From Isoetes taiwanensis (taxonomy: Eukaryota > Streptophyta > Lycopodiopsida > Isoetales > Isoetaceae): a stretch of DNA of 64,000 bases. The stretch spans positions 26,835,189 through 26,899,188 of the forward strand of contig JAJEKV010000001.1 of NCBI GenBank assembly GCA_021234155.1, read 5' to 3'. The translations under genes and the position numbers were made by a program. The notes beneath the pieces were generated by a model. It saw nothing but the letters and a program-made list of their open reading frames with translations. It did not search any database and was not told the DNA's origin. Shown piece by piece: positions 1 to 10,183 of the stretch. Each line of letters begins with the position of its first letter. The stretch's first letter is position 1.

Positions 1-90
1 CGAAATTTGCTCACGGCATGGATGCCACATGGGAAAATGTATCTTAGATAACTCTAGATCTAGGAAGGGCAAGGGCGGAGGGCAGAGAAA

Positions 91-440
91 ATGTCGAAGC
101 CAAGCCCCAGCGATGAAACTGAGCCGGAGATGGTGAGGCAACGGATTAGCGAGCAAGTTCAGGAGTATTTTGATGTTCATGCACCTCACAGGCCCCCAAA
201 ACCTTCCCGCAGCGAACCTTCTTCTCAAAATATGGAGTGGCCCTCTCAATCCGACATCCCTGAATATGCTAAACTGCGCGAACTTGAGGCCTCCCCTCTG
301 GTATTTTCTTATCCCCTTTGTATCTTTTCTTTCTTCCCTTAATCTCTCAACCTTGCTGCAGATTTCACACACTGAAGGAGGGATTGTTAACGGAGATGAG
401 TCTGTGCAGACTGATTATTATAAAGATTTTGCCCAGCCAG
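91..440 (+). CDS. 5' exons of an unrecognised plant gene
   Basis: Two exons are supported. Exon 1 (91-300) opens with ATG after a purine-rich leader and encodes 70 residues that are acidic and proline/serine rich. It contains EMVRQRISEQVQEYFDVH, which could form a short helix, and IPEYAKLRELE. A GT donor at 301 and an AG acceptor at 360-361 remove a 61-nt intron. Exon 2 (362-440) continues in frame with ISHTEGGIVNGDESVQTDYY and ends at a GTAATT donor at 441. I could not find the next exon, so the gene is either truncated here or continues through an exon I cannot recognise. No signal peptide or membrane segment is visible. I do not recognise the family. Support comes from in-frame joining and consensus splice sites. 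Confidence 0.45.
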
Positions 441-529
441 GTAATTTTGATTTCCCAAATTCTTTTTGATGCTACTATTGCTTTGGATAATTTTGATCTT
501 TGCTCTTCCTACATCTGGGAGCAATTAAA

Positions 530-1740
530 TTGAAAAGGAATATGGTTGCATTTTATTTGATCCGATGGTTGGATGGATCCAAGATGTTAATTTTGTGGCT
601 TGAGATGACATTCTGTGCCATGCATCTAATTCAAGTGGAAAACAAGGTAATGTACATTACCTGAATGCAGGATATGGAACTAGCACCACTTTGGCTACCC
701 CTCTCTTTATCCATGTTTAAAATTTAGATGCCATGCAATGCCTCCATTGTGTAACTGCCACAAATATGCACCATCTTAGAACCTTAAAGCCAAGTGTGGC
801 TGTGACACCCTGAGCGATGTGGCTATGCATATTGCTGATAAAGCTATATGTTGTGGCTATGCATTGAACCTTGCAAGATAGAATGACCAAGCACATCTCA
901 TATGGCCTTTACATCTCTTCCATCAAGCTGAGATAGTAGACAACATAATGCAGCTACATGGGAAATTGTAGTATAATTTTCCCTTCCTCTTAGGCATCTT
1001 TCACGCATTCCCCATAAAGCAAGGTAGAATACATTTCAACCACACAGACTTTGTATCCTTTGTTGTTCAGGCTCACTAGACGAACAATTTAAGTTTGACA
1101 TTGAAGGCCCTCCAGTAATATGGAATATATACAAAAACCATGAATTTCGCGGAGCTAATTCAGAGGTCAAATCTCATAGTTGCATAACACTGCTTTCTTA
1201 TATCTGCAAAGTCTGCAATAATGTCAGCATCAGGCTCTGTCATTTAATGTTCTTTTGTGTAATTGCTGCATTTGAAATGCACAGTGATGGAAACGAAATT
1301 GCAAGCTTGGACATTACAAACCCTGTGGCTTCCTCTGGCCTTTCTTGGATGTAGACCATTACTCTGATGACCACAGCGAATTCATACCTTCTTTTAATAC
1401 CCTAGAGATTCATCCCTTTCAATACCCTGGAGATATTCTGTATGTTTTCTTTTTAGGAGATTTCTGTTAATGTTTGCTTTCTAGGAGGTTTTTGTTTCTG
1501 AGAGCTAGGCAAGAGGTGATTTGTCTAGATTGCTAGAGCCTGGAGTTGCTTTGCAGCATGGACTCAGGTGAAACATTTGCAGATGTTCTGACGTGCACAA
1601 TGCTAAATATTAAGAAGTTACCTGCGGAGTCTACAATTATGTCAGCATCAGGCTCTGTTGTTTAATGTTCTTCTGTGTAATTGCTGCACTTGGAATGCAC
1701 AGTAATGTAAGCTAAATTCCACGCTTTGAACCCTTAGCTC
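530..1740. other. Non-coding stretch with local duplications
   Basis: No convincing exon is seen here. The stretch holds a pair of diverged direct repeats, 1204-1290 and 1620-1708, both built around ATGTCAGCATCAGGCTCTGT and the following 60 bases. A further block at about 1313-1500 (from ACAAACCCTGTGGCTTCCTC to a GGAGATTT motif) reappears in shorter form at 2985-3105, just after the broken receptor kinase. These repeats suggest local duplication around the kinase fragment. Confidence 0.5.
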
Positions 1741-1741
1741 G

Positions 1742-2998
1742 GATTCATTTCGCCCCATAAAGAATTCAAACCCTGAATTGGGATGTAATTCTTCTAATCC
1801 AGTTGTGTGCAACTCTACTACACATTTTGTTCAGATGAGCAGCATTGACTATTTTTCTATGTATTATAGTACAGGTAGTGAAACCAACATAGATGGTTGT
1901 CAAAAGATGTGCGAGCAAAACTGTTCTTGCAAGGCCTCCTTTCTTCAGTTTGGGTCTGGGCCAAATGGGACTTGCTACACCATCACAGAAGTCTACACAT
2001 TGCGGAGCATAGATCCAGACTCCTTGCACTACAATGTAACAGCATTAATTCGAATGCAAACTCCATCATCCTCTCCAGTTAATCAAACACCTCCATCCTC
2101 TCCAGATAACCAAACACCTCCATCCTCTTCAGGGTCAAATAAAACACCGACTATAGTTGGTTTAGCCGTAGGATTACCAATATTTGGAGCTATCATCATA
2201 GCAGTTGTAGTGGCTCTAATTCTGAGAAGAAGACAATAAAGACTAGATAAAGAAGAAGATTATTTTGAATCAGTTCCAGGGTTGCCTACTAGATTTATGT
2301 ACAAAGAACTATACTCAGCCACAGAAAACTTCAGCAAAAAGCTTGGAGCAGGAGGTTTTGGTTCTGTATTTTTAGGAGCCTTATCAGATGGAACCCATGT
2401 TGCTATCAAGAGGCTGGAGAGCGCTAACCAAGGCCAGAAAGAATTCAGAACAGAGGTATGCATTATTGGCAGTATTCATCACTTTAATTTGGTGCATTTG
2501 TGTGGATTTTGCTGTGAAAAAGGTCACAAAATGTTAGTTTATGACTACATGCCTAATGGGTCTCTTGATCAGTGGCTATTTGGTGAAGACAAATTCCTTG
2601 ATTGGGATACTAGGTTCAAAATTGCTTTGGGCACTGCACGCGGATTAGCATACCTTCATGAAGAGTGCCGCGAAACCATAATACATCTAGATATCAAGCC
2701 ACAAAACATTCTACTTGATGAACATTTTGATGCCCAAGTTGCAGATTTTGGACTGTCCAAACTTATGAATCGAGATCAAAGCCAAGTAATGACACAAATG
2801 AGAGGCACACCTGGCTATTTGGCACCAGAATGGCTTCATGGTGCCATAACAAGCAAGACAGATGTATATGGTTATGGTGTACTTTTGTTGGAAGTGGTGA
2901 GTGGGCATAAAAGTCTAGATTTATCTTCTCAAGACAGTGAAAAGGTATATTTTCCAAAATGGGCCAGCAAGAAGTTTGAGGTCTTACAAACCCTGTGA
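1742..2998 (+). pseudogene. Truncated G-type lectin S-receptor-like kinase (SD2-5-like)
   Basis: The reading frame runs from about 1742 and shows, in order: a cysteine-rich PAN/apple-like segment (GCNSSNPVVCN, then DGCQKMCEQNCSCKA), a serine/proline-rich juxtamembrane spacer with a short TPPSSP repeat, one membrane helix (about 2151-2225) and an RRRQ stop-transfer. An in-frame TAA at 2237-2239 then interrupts the protein. The same frame resumes with LDKEEDYFESVPGLPTRF and a protein kinase domain: glycine loop LGAGGFGSVFLG, lysine in VAIKRLE, HLDIKPQNILLDE (a non-RD kinase), DFGLSKL and GYLAPEW. The kinase stops at 2996-2998 in about subdomain X, where the reading enters sequence repeated from upstream of the gene. 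The signal peptide, B-lectin domain and kinase C-lobe end are missing. Family members are plasma-membrane receptors. This copy looks non-functional. Confidence 0.85.
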
Positions 2999-2999
2999 C

Positions 3000-4365
3000 T
3001 TCCTATGGGCATTCATACCTTCTTTCAATACCCTAGATGTTCATCGGCTATTCTGTATGTTTGCCTTTTAGGAGATTTTTGTTTCAGGAGATTTTTGTTT
3101 ATGTGGCAGTATTAATTGGTTGCAATACAAAGCATGTGCTCTATGTTTTAATGAGTTATCAGGGATTTATTTCTTTTTTTTTTATTAAACATTGGGTAGT
3201 AAAGGACAGGTTCTTCACTAAGCAAACAAATTAATTACAACTATTGTGCCCTTTTGCATCTCTATGAAAAACCATTGCTAGGTGCAACCAGGATGGAATT
3301 AGTACAAGCAATGCATCTACATCAGAATTTGTATCACAATTTGTGCCTTAATGTTTTGCATCTTTCATGCATTGCCGATAAACCAAATTGCTTGCAATCA
3401 ACTACATCAACTATAGAAGACCATATCCAACTATATAACTACGCTCATCCATATCCAAATATCCAACTGCACAGACTTCACATTGCATGCCTTATTATAA
3501 GGCCTTTCAAAGCAGAAATTATTGTTCCATATAACTACATTCATCCATATCCATCATCCAAGTGTAAAATATTTGTATCAAATAACACTCCATATGTCAC
3601 ATGACCATTCCCTTTGATGGTAATGACCTCTTTCTCCATGACATTAGCTAATATTACATTGTTACACTGATTCTCAACTTTGTCAATTGCACGACACAAA
3701 GGCAATTCATGTTTTAGTGAGATGGGCAATGTCATTTTGACAGTGTTTTGAATTGTTAGTTACGTGACTTTGAGGCTTTTCATTGTAGTTTCTTCCATGC
3801 ATCTTTTGGTTTGGAGGTTACTTCTATATCAATATTGGAGCTTCTTGGTAATGGGGTGCTTGGTATTATTTGTAAATGGGTTTTTGAGCATGTTAATTCT
3901 AATGGCTCCGAAATTGGCTCCACAATAAACTATTATGTCCAAGCTTGCCCCAAATCTACTTTTAGCCCTGTTGACTCTATTTACAACATGTTTTGTACAA
4001 CCTCTTACCCCAAACTAGACATTTCTTTGTCAAACAATACCTCTATTTTCTAGATCTGAACTTCTCCTAGAAGGGGATATCGCAGACATACTTATTATAA
4101 TTATTAGGTTTGCTTTTGGCTTTTTTCACAATCTAGATTCTAACTTGGCTGCAAGGATGTTAGAAGCCCTGGGCACTTTCTCCATGTTGTTGATTCAAGC
4201 AAATTTCATGCTCCACCAGATCATTTGAAGTGTAGTCTGAGGCAATAAATTTTGAATGCATGATTTTGAATTTGTTTCTTAATGAAGTAGCAGCTCACCA
4301 TATGAAGATGGAGGATATACTTCAATGACATCGTTTGGATGCAGCCATGGGCAACACTTGCATTC
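3000..4365. other. Stretch with no recognisable gene
   Basis: I read only short open frames without family signatures. The first 100 bases repeat the sequence found upstream of the kinase fragment. The remainder is AT-rich, with loosely repeated phrases such as CATCCATATCCA around 3440-3560. I cannot support an exon. Confidence 0.5.
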
Positions 4366-4686
4366 TTATTCTTATACTACTATTAAACTTTTCCAATGAG
4401 CAACACAAGGCATTCATATCCCAAGGTCTGTACATCCCATACATATTTACAGTCATCTCAACATCTTTATGATCATACCTTCTTACCTCTGCACTTTGAA
4501 ATCATTTGGGTCACCTTCATGTCAATACAGGTTCGGTCTACAGCATGTTACAATGTCATTTCAGATAATGCAATGCACCCCACTGTGCATAATGCTTTCA
4601 AACCGACATTGATTGTTCTACCCAACCATCACACAACCATCTCTTCAAATGTTGAAAAGCCCGGCAACGCCGGGCACCATAACTAG
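4364..4686 (+). mobile_element. Small non-autonomous Helitron-like element
   Basis: The right end has the hallmark of plant Helitrons: a GC-rich hairpin (GCCCGGC, loop AAC, GCCGGGC at 4659-4675), a 7-nt spacer and CTAG at 4683-4686, followed by a T. A plausible left end is TCTTATACTACTATTAAAC starting at about 4370 (or 4364), which resembles plant Helitron 5' ends that begin with TC. The flanking base on the left is T rather than the expected A, so the left boundary is uncertain. No protein is encoded. The larger region to the left could belong to a longer Helitron if the true 5' end lies further upstream. Confidence 0.6.
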
Positions 4687-4830
4687 TTAAATATAAAATA
4701 TTATAACCATATTATATAACCATATTAAATATAAAACATTATAACCATATTATATAACCATATTAAATATAAAACATTATAACCATATTATATAACCATA
4801 TTAAATATAAAACATTATAACCATATAAAA
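4687..4830. repeat. 38-bp AT-rich tandem repeat, about four copies
   Basis: Copies begin with TTAAATATAAAA at 4687, 4725, 4763 and 4801, exactly 38 bases apart. Each contains the phrases CATTATAACCATATTATA and ACCATA. The array begins at the base after the Helitron-like terminus and decays into related AT-rich sequence by 4870. Confidence 0.9.
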
Positions 4831-4889
4831 CATATTAGATATTGACCATATTAAATATAACCATTATATAAATCATTTTAACATTCAAT

Positions 4890-4992
4890 ATTTTGTCATG
4901 GCCACGTGGCGCTTCATCAGCAACTGATGACGTGGCCACGTCAGCAATCCACACTGCCACGTCACGTATGGCATGGCCCACACGTGAAAGAG
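4890..4992. promoter_or_regulatory. Cluster of ACGT-core palindromes, promoter-like
   Basis: The segment holds GCCACGTGGC, the perfect 16-bp palindrome TGACGTGGCCACGTCA (4928-4943), then CCACGTCACGT and CACACGTG. These are G-box and C-box type ACGT cores, known binding sites of plant bZIP and bHLH factors. The cluster lies about 200 bases upstream of the possible small gene that starts at 5176. A 10-bp inverted repeat, GAGGGTGCAG and CTGCACCCTC, follows at about 5020-5049. Confidence 0.5.
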
Positions 4993-5175
4993 ATTAATTA
5001 TGGCACTTTTACGAGGTTCGAGGGTGCAGCCAGAAATAACTGCACCCTCTTCCTCTTCCTCCCCGACCGATTCATACTCCCCTGTTTTCTCACGCTTCTT
5101 TTTTTTCTCTTACAACCGGTTTCGCCGGCGATCGACGCATCCAGTGCAATTTCGACTCGATCTTATGACAGCAGC

Positions 5176-5629
5176 ATGGTCGACCGATCGCGACGCATCC
5201 AGCGCCGAGGTTTTCGCGCAGTTAGAGTGCTCGAGCGGTCGTTATTGCCTAAGAAGAAAGTGAGGTTCCTTTTATGAAGTTTTTAGCTCTATTTCTTGCA
5301 GCTGTTCTTGTTATTTCCATATCCTTTACTGTATTCTTACTTACATTATTCCTTTGTAGTATTTAGAGGACTTACTATCCCCTGATACAATTTCCAGCAC
5401 GACAAATCCCTATTCAAACATAGAAGCTGCCTCTTCATCCAGCAAATCTGCCAGGTACCTTCTTTCTTTATGTTCTCTGTTTTTTTCACTGTTTCCCTCT
5501 TTTTCACATTTTTTCACTGTTTCGTGTTCTTTTCTATATATATTTTCTGCTTTTGTTTTGTTTTCTGTTTTTGTTTTCTTCCTCTTTGTTTGTATTGTTT
5601 AATTGAATACCTTGTGCAGGCATAAGTAA
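5176..5629 (+). CDS. Possible small basic protein, three exons
   Basis: Exon 1 (5176-5259) starts at an ATG and encodes MVDRSRRIQRRGFRAVR followed by a lysine-rich end. A GTGAGG donor at 5260 and an acceptor ending at 5359 join it in phase to exon 2 (5360-5454, YLEDLLSPDTISSTTNPYSN and a serine run). A GTACCT donor at 5455 and a TTGTGCAG acceptor ending at 5619 lead to a last exon of three codons and TAA at 5627-5629. The product would be about 62 residues with a basic, possibly nuclear, N-terminus. I do not recognise it. The frame is also open upstream of the ATG to 4906. The splice sites are good consensus matches, but the gene is small and unsupported by homology. It could be the 5' part of a larger transcript running into the hairpin array. 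Confidence 0.3.
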
Positions 5630-5880
5630 GACTAGGGGCAAGCAACCGAATTAGGAATCATCCAGAGATAGGTGATAGGACTAACAAAAGAACATAACTA
5701 TGAATGTTTCATAACAGAAATTCCGTAACAAAAGAAAGAACTATGAATGTTTCATTGCATAGAGCATTTTTAACACCTAATTCAATCCTTCAGGTTTAGT
5801 AACTTAAAGCATTGCGTTCTTCTGTTCTAACTCATAGAACATCCTCCCTTGCAGGAAAAGTGCAGACTACACCCTGCATT

Positions 5881-6163
5881 CTTGACTCGCGCGAGTCGAG
5901 AAGAGGGAGTGTGCTTCCTGGAGTGTTGGCTGGCTGAGGCATTCTCGACTCACGAGTCGAGAATGCCTAAGCCAGCCAACACATTTTTTCTCTACTCAAG
6001 ACTCGATAATGCCATAGTTAGTTACCGCCTTTGTGTGCATTCTCGACTCGCGAGTCGAGAGAGTACTTCCTGGAGTGTTGGCTGGCTTAGGCATTCTCGA
6101 TTCTCGAGTCGAGAATGCACACAGCAAGCCAACACGTTTTTTCTCTACTCGCGAGTCGAGAAT
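5881..6163. repeat. Tandem pair of long inverted repeats around palindromes
   Basis: Two related blocks (about 5910-5985 and 6066-6140) each carry TGTTGGCTGGCT, then a CATTCTCGACTC/GAGTCGAGAATG palindrome, then the complement AGCCAGCCAACA or AGCAAGCCAACA, giving hairpins of about 60 nt. Additional copies of the palindrome lie at 5881-5903, 6041-6060 and 6144-6162. Open reading frames through this stretch are explained by the repeat and are not counted as genes. Confidence 0.85.
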
Positions 6164-6189
6164 GCTATAGCCAGCCAATTCTCACGTAT

Positions 6190-7356
6190 GCAGTCGCGGT
6201 GCCTCGACCGATCGAGCCACTCTCGCCGAACCATCTTCCTCGAATATTGCGAAGGGGAGGCTCGGACTGGGCGGAGGCCTCTGCAACTAACCACAGGGAA
6301 ATGCATCCTTAAGGCGCGCTGGCTGTTTTCTCGACTCGTGAGTTGAGAAGACCCGCTAGTCTCACGCACAGCAATGCCAGGACCTTACAAGCCACATCCG
6401 CCCTTGACCCGCCCAATCTCGAGTGCATTCTTCTGTTTTGAGTCGCAGGTGCCTCTACCCAGTCTGAGCCACTCTCCTTCGAACCATCTTCCTCGAATAT
6501 TGCGAAGGGGAGGGGGCTCGGACTGGGTGGAGGCCTCTGCGACTAACCACAAGAGAATGCATCCTTAAGGCCAGCATCCTTAAGGCGCGCTGGCTGTTTT
6601 CTCGACTCGTGAGTCGAGAAGACCCGCTAGTCTCACACCATTTGGAAAAAAATTATAGAAATGATTAGTAAGCTCACAGTCACAAATGTAAATAAATGTC
6701 AGGACCTTACAGGCCACATCCGCCCTTGACCCGACCAATCTCGAGTGCATTCTTCTGTTTTGAGTCGCAGGTGTCTCTACCCAGTCAGAGCCACTCTCCT
6801 TCGAACCATCTTCCTCGAATATTGAGAAGGGGAAGGGCTCGGACTGGGTGGAGGCCTTTGCGACTAACTACATGAGAATGCATCCTTAAGGCCAGCATCC
6901 TTAAGGCGCGCTGGCTGTTTTCTCGACTCGTGAATCGAGAAGACTCGCTAGTCTCATACACAGCAATGCCATGACCTTACAGGCCACATCCACCCTTGAC
7001 CCGCCCAATCTCGAGTGCATTCTTCTGTTTTGAGTCGCAGGTGCCTCTACCCAGTCTGAGCCACTCTCCTTCGAACTATCTTCCTCGAATATTGCAAAGG
7101 GAAGGGGCTCAGACTGGGTGGAGGCCTCTGCGACTAACCACAGGAGAATGCATTTGAACTGCATCCCTAAGGAGCACTCACGAGTCGAGAAGGCATGTGA
7201 GTCTCGACACTGCCCAAGATCTAGTGCATTCTCCTATTTTTAGTCCCAGGTGCCTCTAGTCTGTCTGAGCCACTCTCCTTCGAACCATCTTCCTCGAATA
7301 TTGCGAAGGCGAGTGGCTCGGACTGGGTGGAGACCTCTATGACTAACCACAGGGGA
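6190..7356. repeat. Tandem array of five long imperfect hairpins
   Basis: Five copies of one foldback unit are read at about 6190-6308, 6423-6564, 6746-6884, 7016-7155 and 7224-7355. In each, a left arm such as GTCGCAGGTGCCTCTACCCA (most copies starting upstream at TGCATTCT) is followed by GAGCC, CTCTCCTTCG, a loop around ACCATCTTCCTCGAATATT, and a right arm GCGAAGGGG, GGCTCGGACTGGGTGGAGGC, CTCTGCGACTAACCAC ending GAATGCATCC. The stem is about 60 bp. Many mismatches are T opposite G, which would pair as U-G in RNA. Between copies lies a spacer with the palindrome (6327-6349, 6598-6620, 6918-6941) and the phrase CCTTGACCCG. The structure resembles a cluster of miRNA precursors or a tandem foldback element. 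No protein is supported. Confidence 0.85.
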
Positions 7357-7431
7357 GTCGAGAAGACCCTCGAAGAGACTCTTTGCTCCTAAACACAACG
7401 GAATCCATTCCAACCAAAACTACGGGTACAT

Positions 7432-7764
7432 GGAGCTGTTCGCGAGTTACTCCCATCTATTGTTTCCTTGCCGAGCATCTCTCAACCCAGAGAGTATATT
7501 TCATGTCTCGACGCTGAAATATGCTCGACAAGAAAACAATAAACGATCGAACTCTCGAGCAGTTCCATGATCTAAACAGGTCTAACATGCCTAATAGAGA
7601 GTCGAGAAAGCCATTTCAACCAAAACTACAGACAAATGGAGCTGTTCGCGAGTTAGTCCGATTGGTTGCTCTCTTGCTCAGCATCTCTCAACCCAGAGAG
7701 TGTCTCGACGCTGAAATATGCTCAACAAGGAAACAACCAATCGATCGTGCTCTCGAGCAGTTCC
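7432..7764. repeat. Tandem pair of a second hairpin family
   Basis: Two copies, 7432-7566 and 7638-7764, each have a left arm GGAGCTGTTCGCGAGTTA and downstream TGCTCAGCAT or GCCGAGCAT, and a right arm ATGCTCAACAAG or ATGCTCGACAAG ending CTCTCGAGCAGTTCC. The arms are about 47 bp with a loop of about 35-40 nt containing TCTCAACCCAGAGAGT. The two copies differ at several stem positions yet remain foldable. The sequence is unrelated to the five-copy family beside it. Confidence 0.8.
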
Positions 7765-7844
7765 ATGTTGTATTCCGGTCTAGCATGCCTAACAAGCATT
7801 CTAATAAAATAATGAAACAAGCATCTCTGAAACTCATCTCTTCT

Positions 7845-8234
7845 CGCAAGAACTTCTTGGGCCATTGTATCACAGATCCCGCAGCCTCACCGAGAGTCTT
7901 CACTTCTTCTGTTGGCCTCATCAACAAGGCATCTGCATTAAAAACTTGTCTCAAAGCTATTCTCGTGTATCCCTTCTCTATGGCGCTGCAGTGAAGAGTG
8001 CCCGTGTCCTGCAGCTCATCTCCGGTTGCAACCTTCGCCCCATGCACATCGATCAAATCAACTAGTTTCAAGAAGACACGCAGTTAGAACTAGACACAGA
8101 TTAAATCGATGTTAGAAGCTTACAGCGTCCTGGCGCCATCCGGGAACGCCTTCACAATCTCTCTCCGCCTCTGGCTGCTAAGCCCCAGTAAAACTATGCG
8201 TCCAAAAATCTCCACTGCGCTCGATACACAGTCC
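7845..8234 (-). pseudogene. Fragment resembling plant transposon-associated DUF8039
   Basis: On the minus strand an acceptor-like TTTACAG precedes an exon at 8234-8124 reading SAVEIFGRIVLLGLSSQRRR and EIVKAFPDGARTL, ended by a GTAAGC donor. A second open segment (8061 to about 7845) reads VDLIDVHGAKVATGD, LHCSAIEKGYTRIALRQVF, then TLGEAAGSVIQWPKKFL. The pattern of a VATG-like start, a central V-rich strand, then TLGEA-G-I-WPK matches what I know of DUF8039, a domain of plant transposase-related proteins. The two exons do not join in phase with the splice sites I can see, so the gene is probably broken or I have one boundary wrong. It points away from the plus-strand ParB-like gene, about 220 bases apart, and could share a promoter region with it. 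Confidence 0.5.
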
Positions 8235-9740
8235 CTGTAAATGAATCAATTTCGAATTGGTGTTTGGGTGGGCTAAAGTTGGCCGTGCTGTACCCTTAGC
8301 CCGCTTTTTTGCCTTGAATGATTATATGTCCTTAATTTCAAATTTAAGAACACGCCGGACCTTTTTTACGTGCTGTCCCAAAATATCAAAGGCCCGGAAG
8401 AGACTCAGTTTACAAGGGAATTCGAGCAGCAAGCGGATGCGGGGGCATACTGAGATGACGACTCCATCGAAGAAGCGGACCGCCAGAGCGGATTTGGGTT
8501 CTAGCAGAACGAAGAAAAGAAAGACAGGGACTCCAGATGAGCTCTCAATCTTTATCCGATTCATCCACCTTTTCTGATTCATCTTTTTGTCTTGCAGCAT
8601 TTACGGCAGAGACGCTAGTGATCACTGGTAGAACTCCATTCTTCATTATTGAAGGATTGGAGATAGAGCTACTTGAAACACTTGCAGATTGCTGGTGGTA
8701 TGTCGAAGTCACAACCTGTGGGAAGGAGAAAGATCTGTTCCTTTTGGCAAAGGGATAAGAAGAGTTCCGGCGACAAATACAAGAAGGTTGGTGTAGTCCT
8801 CTCCGTTTCTGCGCCAGATTCTAAACATATCACATTGTATGTGGAAGATTGCCCGAAGGGTATGTTCTATCACACCAAGAAGTTATCGGTGTCGAATTAT
8901 TCTTCCACTTCAATGAGCAAGGCCAAGTTTAAATTGTCAGAACCTTGGCTCGAAGGATTTGGAAGGGATGAAGGAGGCCGGAACCCTGACATCTAGGGAG
9001 CTCGGAATGGAGATTTCCAGGGTGAGAGAGAAGCTTTTCAACACCGGAAACTTCACGTCCAGCGTGCTGAAAACTTTAAAGCGCTCTACAGTTACTAAGG
9101 ACGTAGTTCAGAAAGAGAAATCTCCAGAAGGGACTGCAAGTCAGGAAGCAGATAGTATACGAGAGGATTCAGCTGATGATGAAGAGGATGAAATGGTCGA
9201 TTCCCAATACTTGGATCCAGATGACCAGATAAGAAAATCTCAGAGAGGGGCCCAAAAGATGGAGCAGCTGGCTCAATATTATCCATTGGGAATTGGACAC
9301 AAGTTGCTGCTCGACATAAGACGGTTGAAGGTTTGCACTGGCGATGCAGTCCTGTTCAACCACAGAGAATTTAATCCGGCACACATGCTAGAGATTCTGA
9401 ACCTCATGGTGCGTCATCCCATTGCGGATCCAATGCCTGTGGATGTCATACCATTCAGCAGAGCTACAGGTGAGTTGTTCAGATGGACCACTGAGGAAGA
9501 CCTGAAGGGAAAAGATGTGAGGTTTTGGGTTATGGATGGTCAGCATTCTGTGAGGGCAGCACAAGTATTGCAAACGAAAAAGGAAGTGCCAGAAAGGATC
9601 AAGGACCGATATTCCAAACGAGAGTGCAGAGTTCTCTCAGCGGACACGCCACCAACGGAGCTCGCCAGCATTAGCCACTGCCAGAATACAATAGCAGCAA
9701 GTGCCAGCTACATAAGGTAAACTACCGTCTCTGCTTCGGG

Positions 9741-10183
9741 GGCTTTGTCGACTCGCGAGTCGAGAAAGCCCAGATAAAAAAAGGAAATTAGAGGATGTAG
9801 GGGCTTTCTCGACTCGCGAATCGAGAAAGCCAGAGGCAAAAAGGGAAGAAGAGGACGTAGGGGCTTTCTTGAGTCGAGAAAGACCCCGAATCCTCTGCTT
9901 TCCTGTGTGCCTCTGGCTTTCTCAACTCGCGAGTCGAGAAACTCCAGAGGAATAGAGAAAACATTAGAGATTAATGGTTGATGAGTGAAAGCATCGAGCC
10001 TTCCCAATCTTGACTTTCCCCGCCTCTTTGGGCAATGTAGCTTAGTTTATATTCTAAGTTCCATCGTTCAAAGAGGCGGGAAAGCAAAGATTTGGGAATG
10101 CACGATGCTTTCACTCTGGCCACTCTGCTTGTCTGTTTTCTCCTCTCCTGTGGGTATTCTCGATTCGCGAGTCGAGAAAGCCC
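9741..10183. repeat. Intron carrying five palindromes and one long hairpin
   Basis: Within intron 1 of the ParB-like gene, palindromes lie at 9741-9770, 9802-9831, 9861-9883 (left half lost), 9911-9949 and 10152-10183. The first two are extended by flanking GGGCTTT and AAAGCC pairs. Between them lies a separate foldback at 9985-10114: left arm GTGAAAGCATCGAGCCTTCC continuing to CCGCCTCTTTG, right arm CAAAGAGGCGGGAAAGC continuing to GATGCTTTCAC, with about 46-bp arms and a loop of about 40 nt. The intron is therefore mostly self-complementary sequence. Confidence 0.9.

Noticed and set aside
5849-6346. 165-residue plus-strand ORF and its minus-strand partner
   Set aside because: Both frames run through the palindromes and tandem inverted repeats; the protein repeats simply mirror the DNA repeats.
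5881-7356. CRISPR-like array
   Set aside because: Repeats are palindromes and long hairpins without uniform spacers, and the genome is a plant one.
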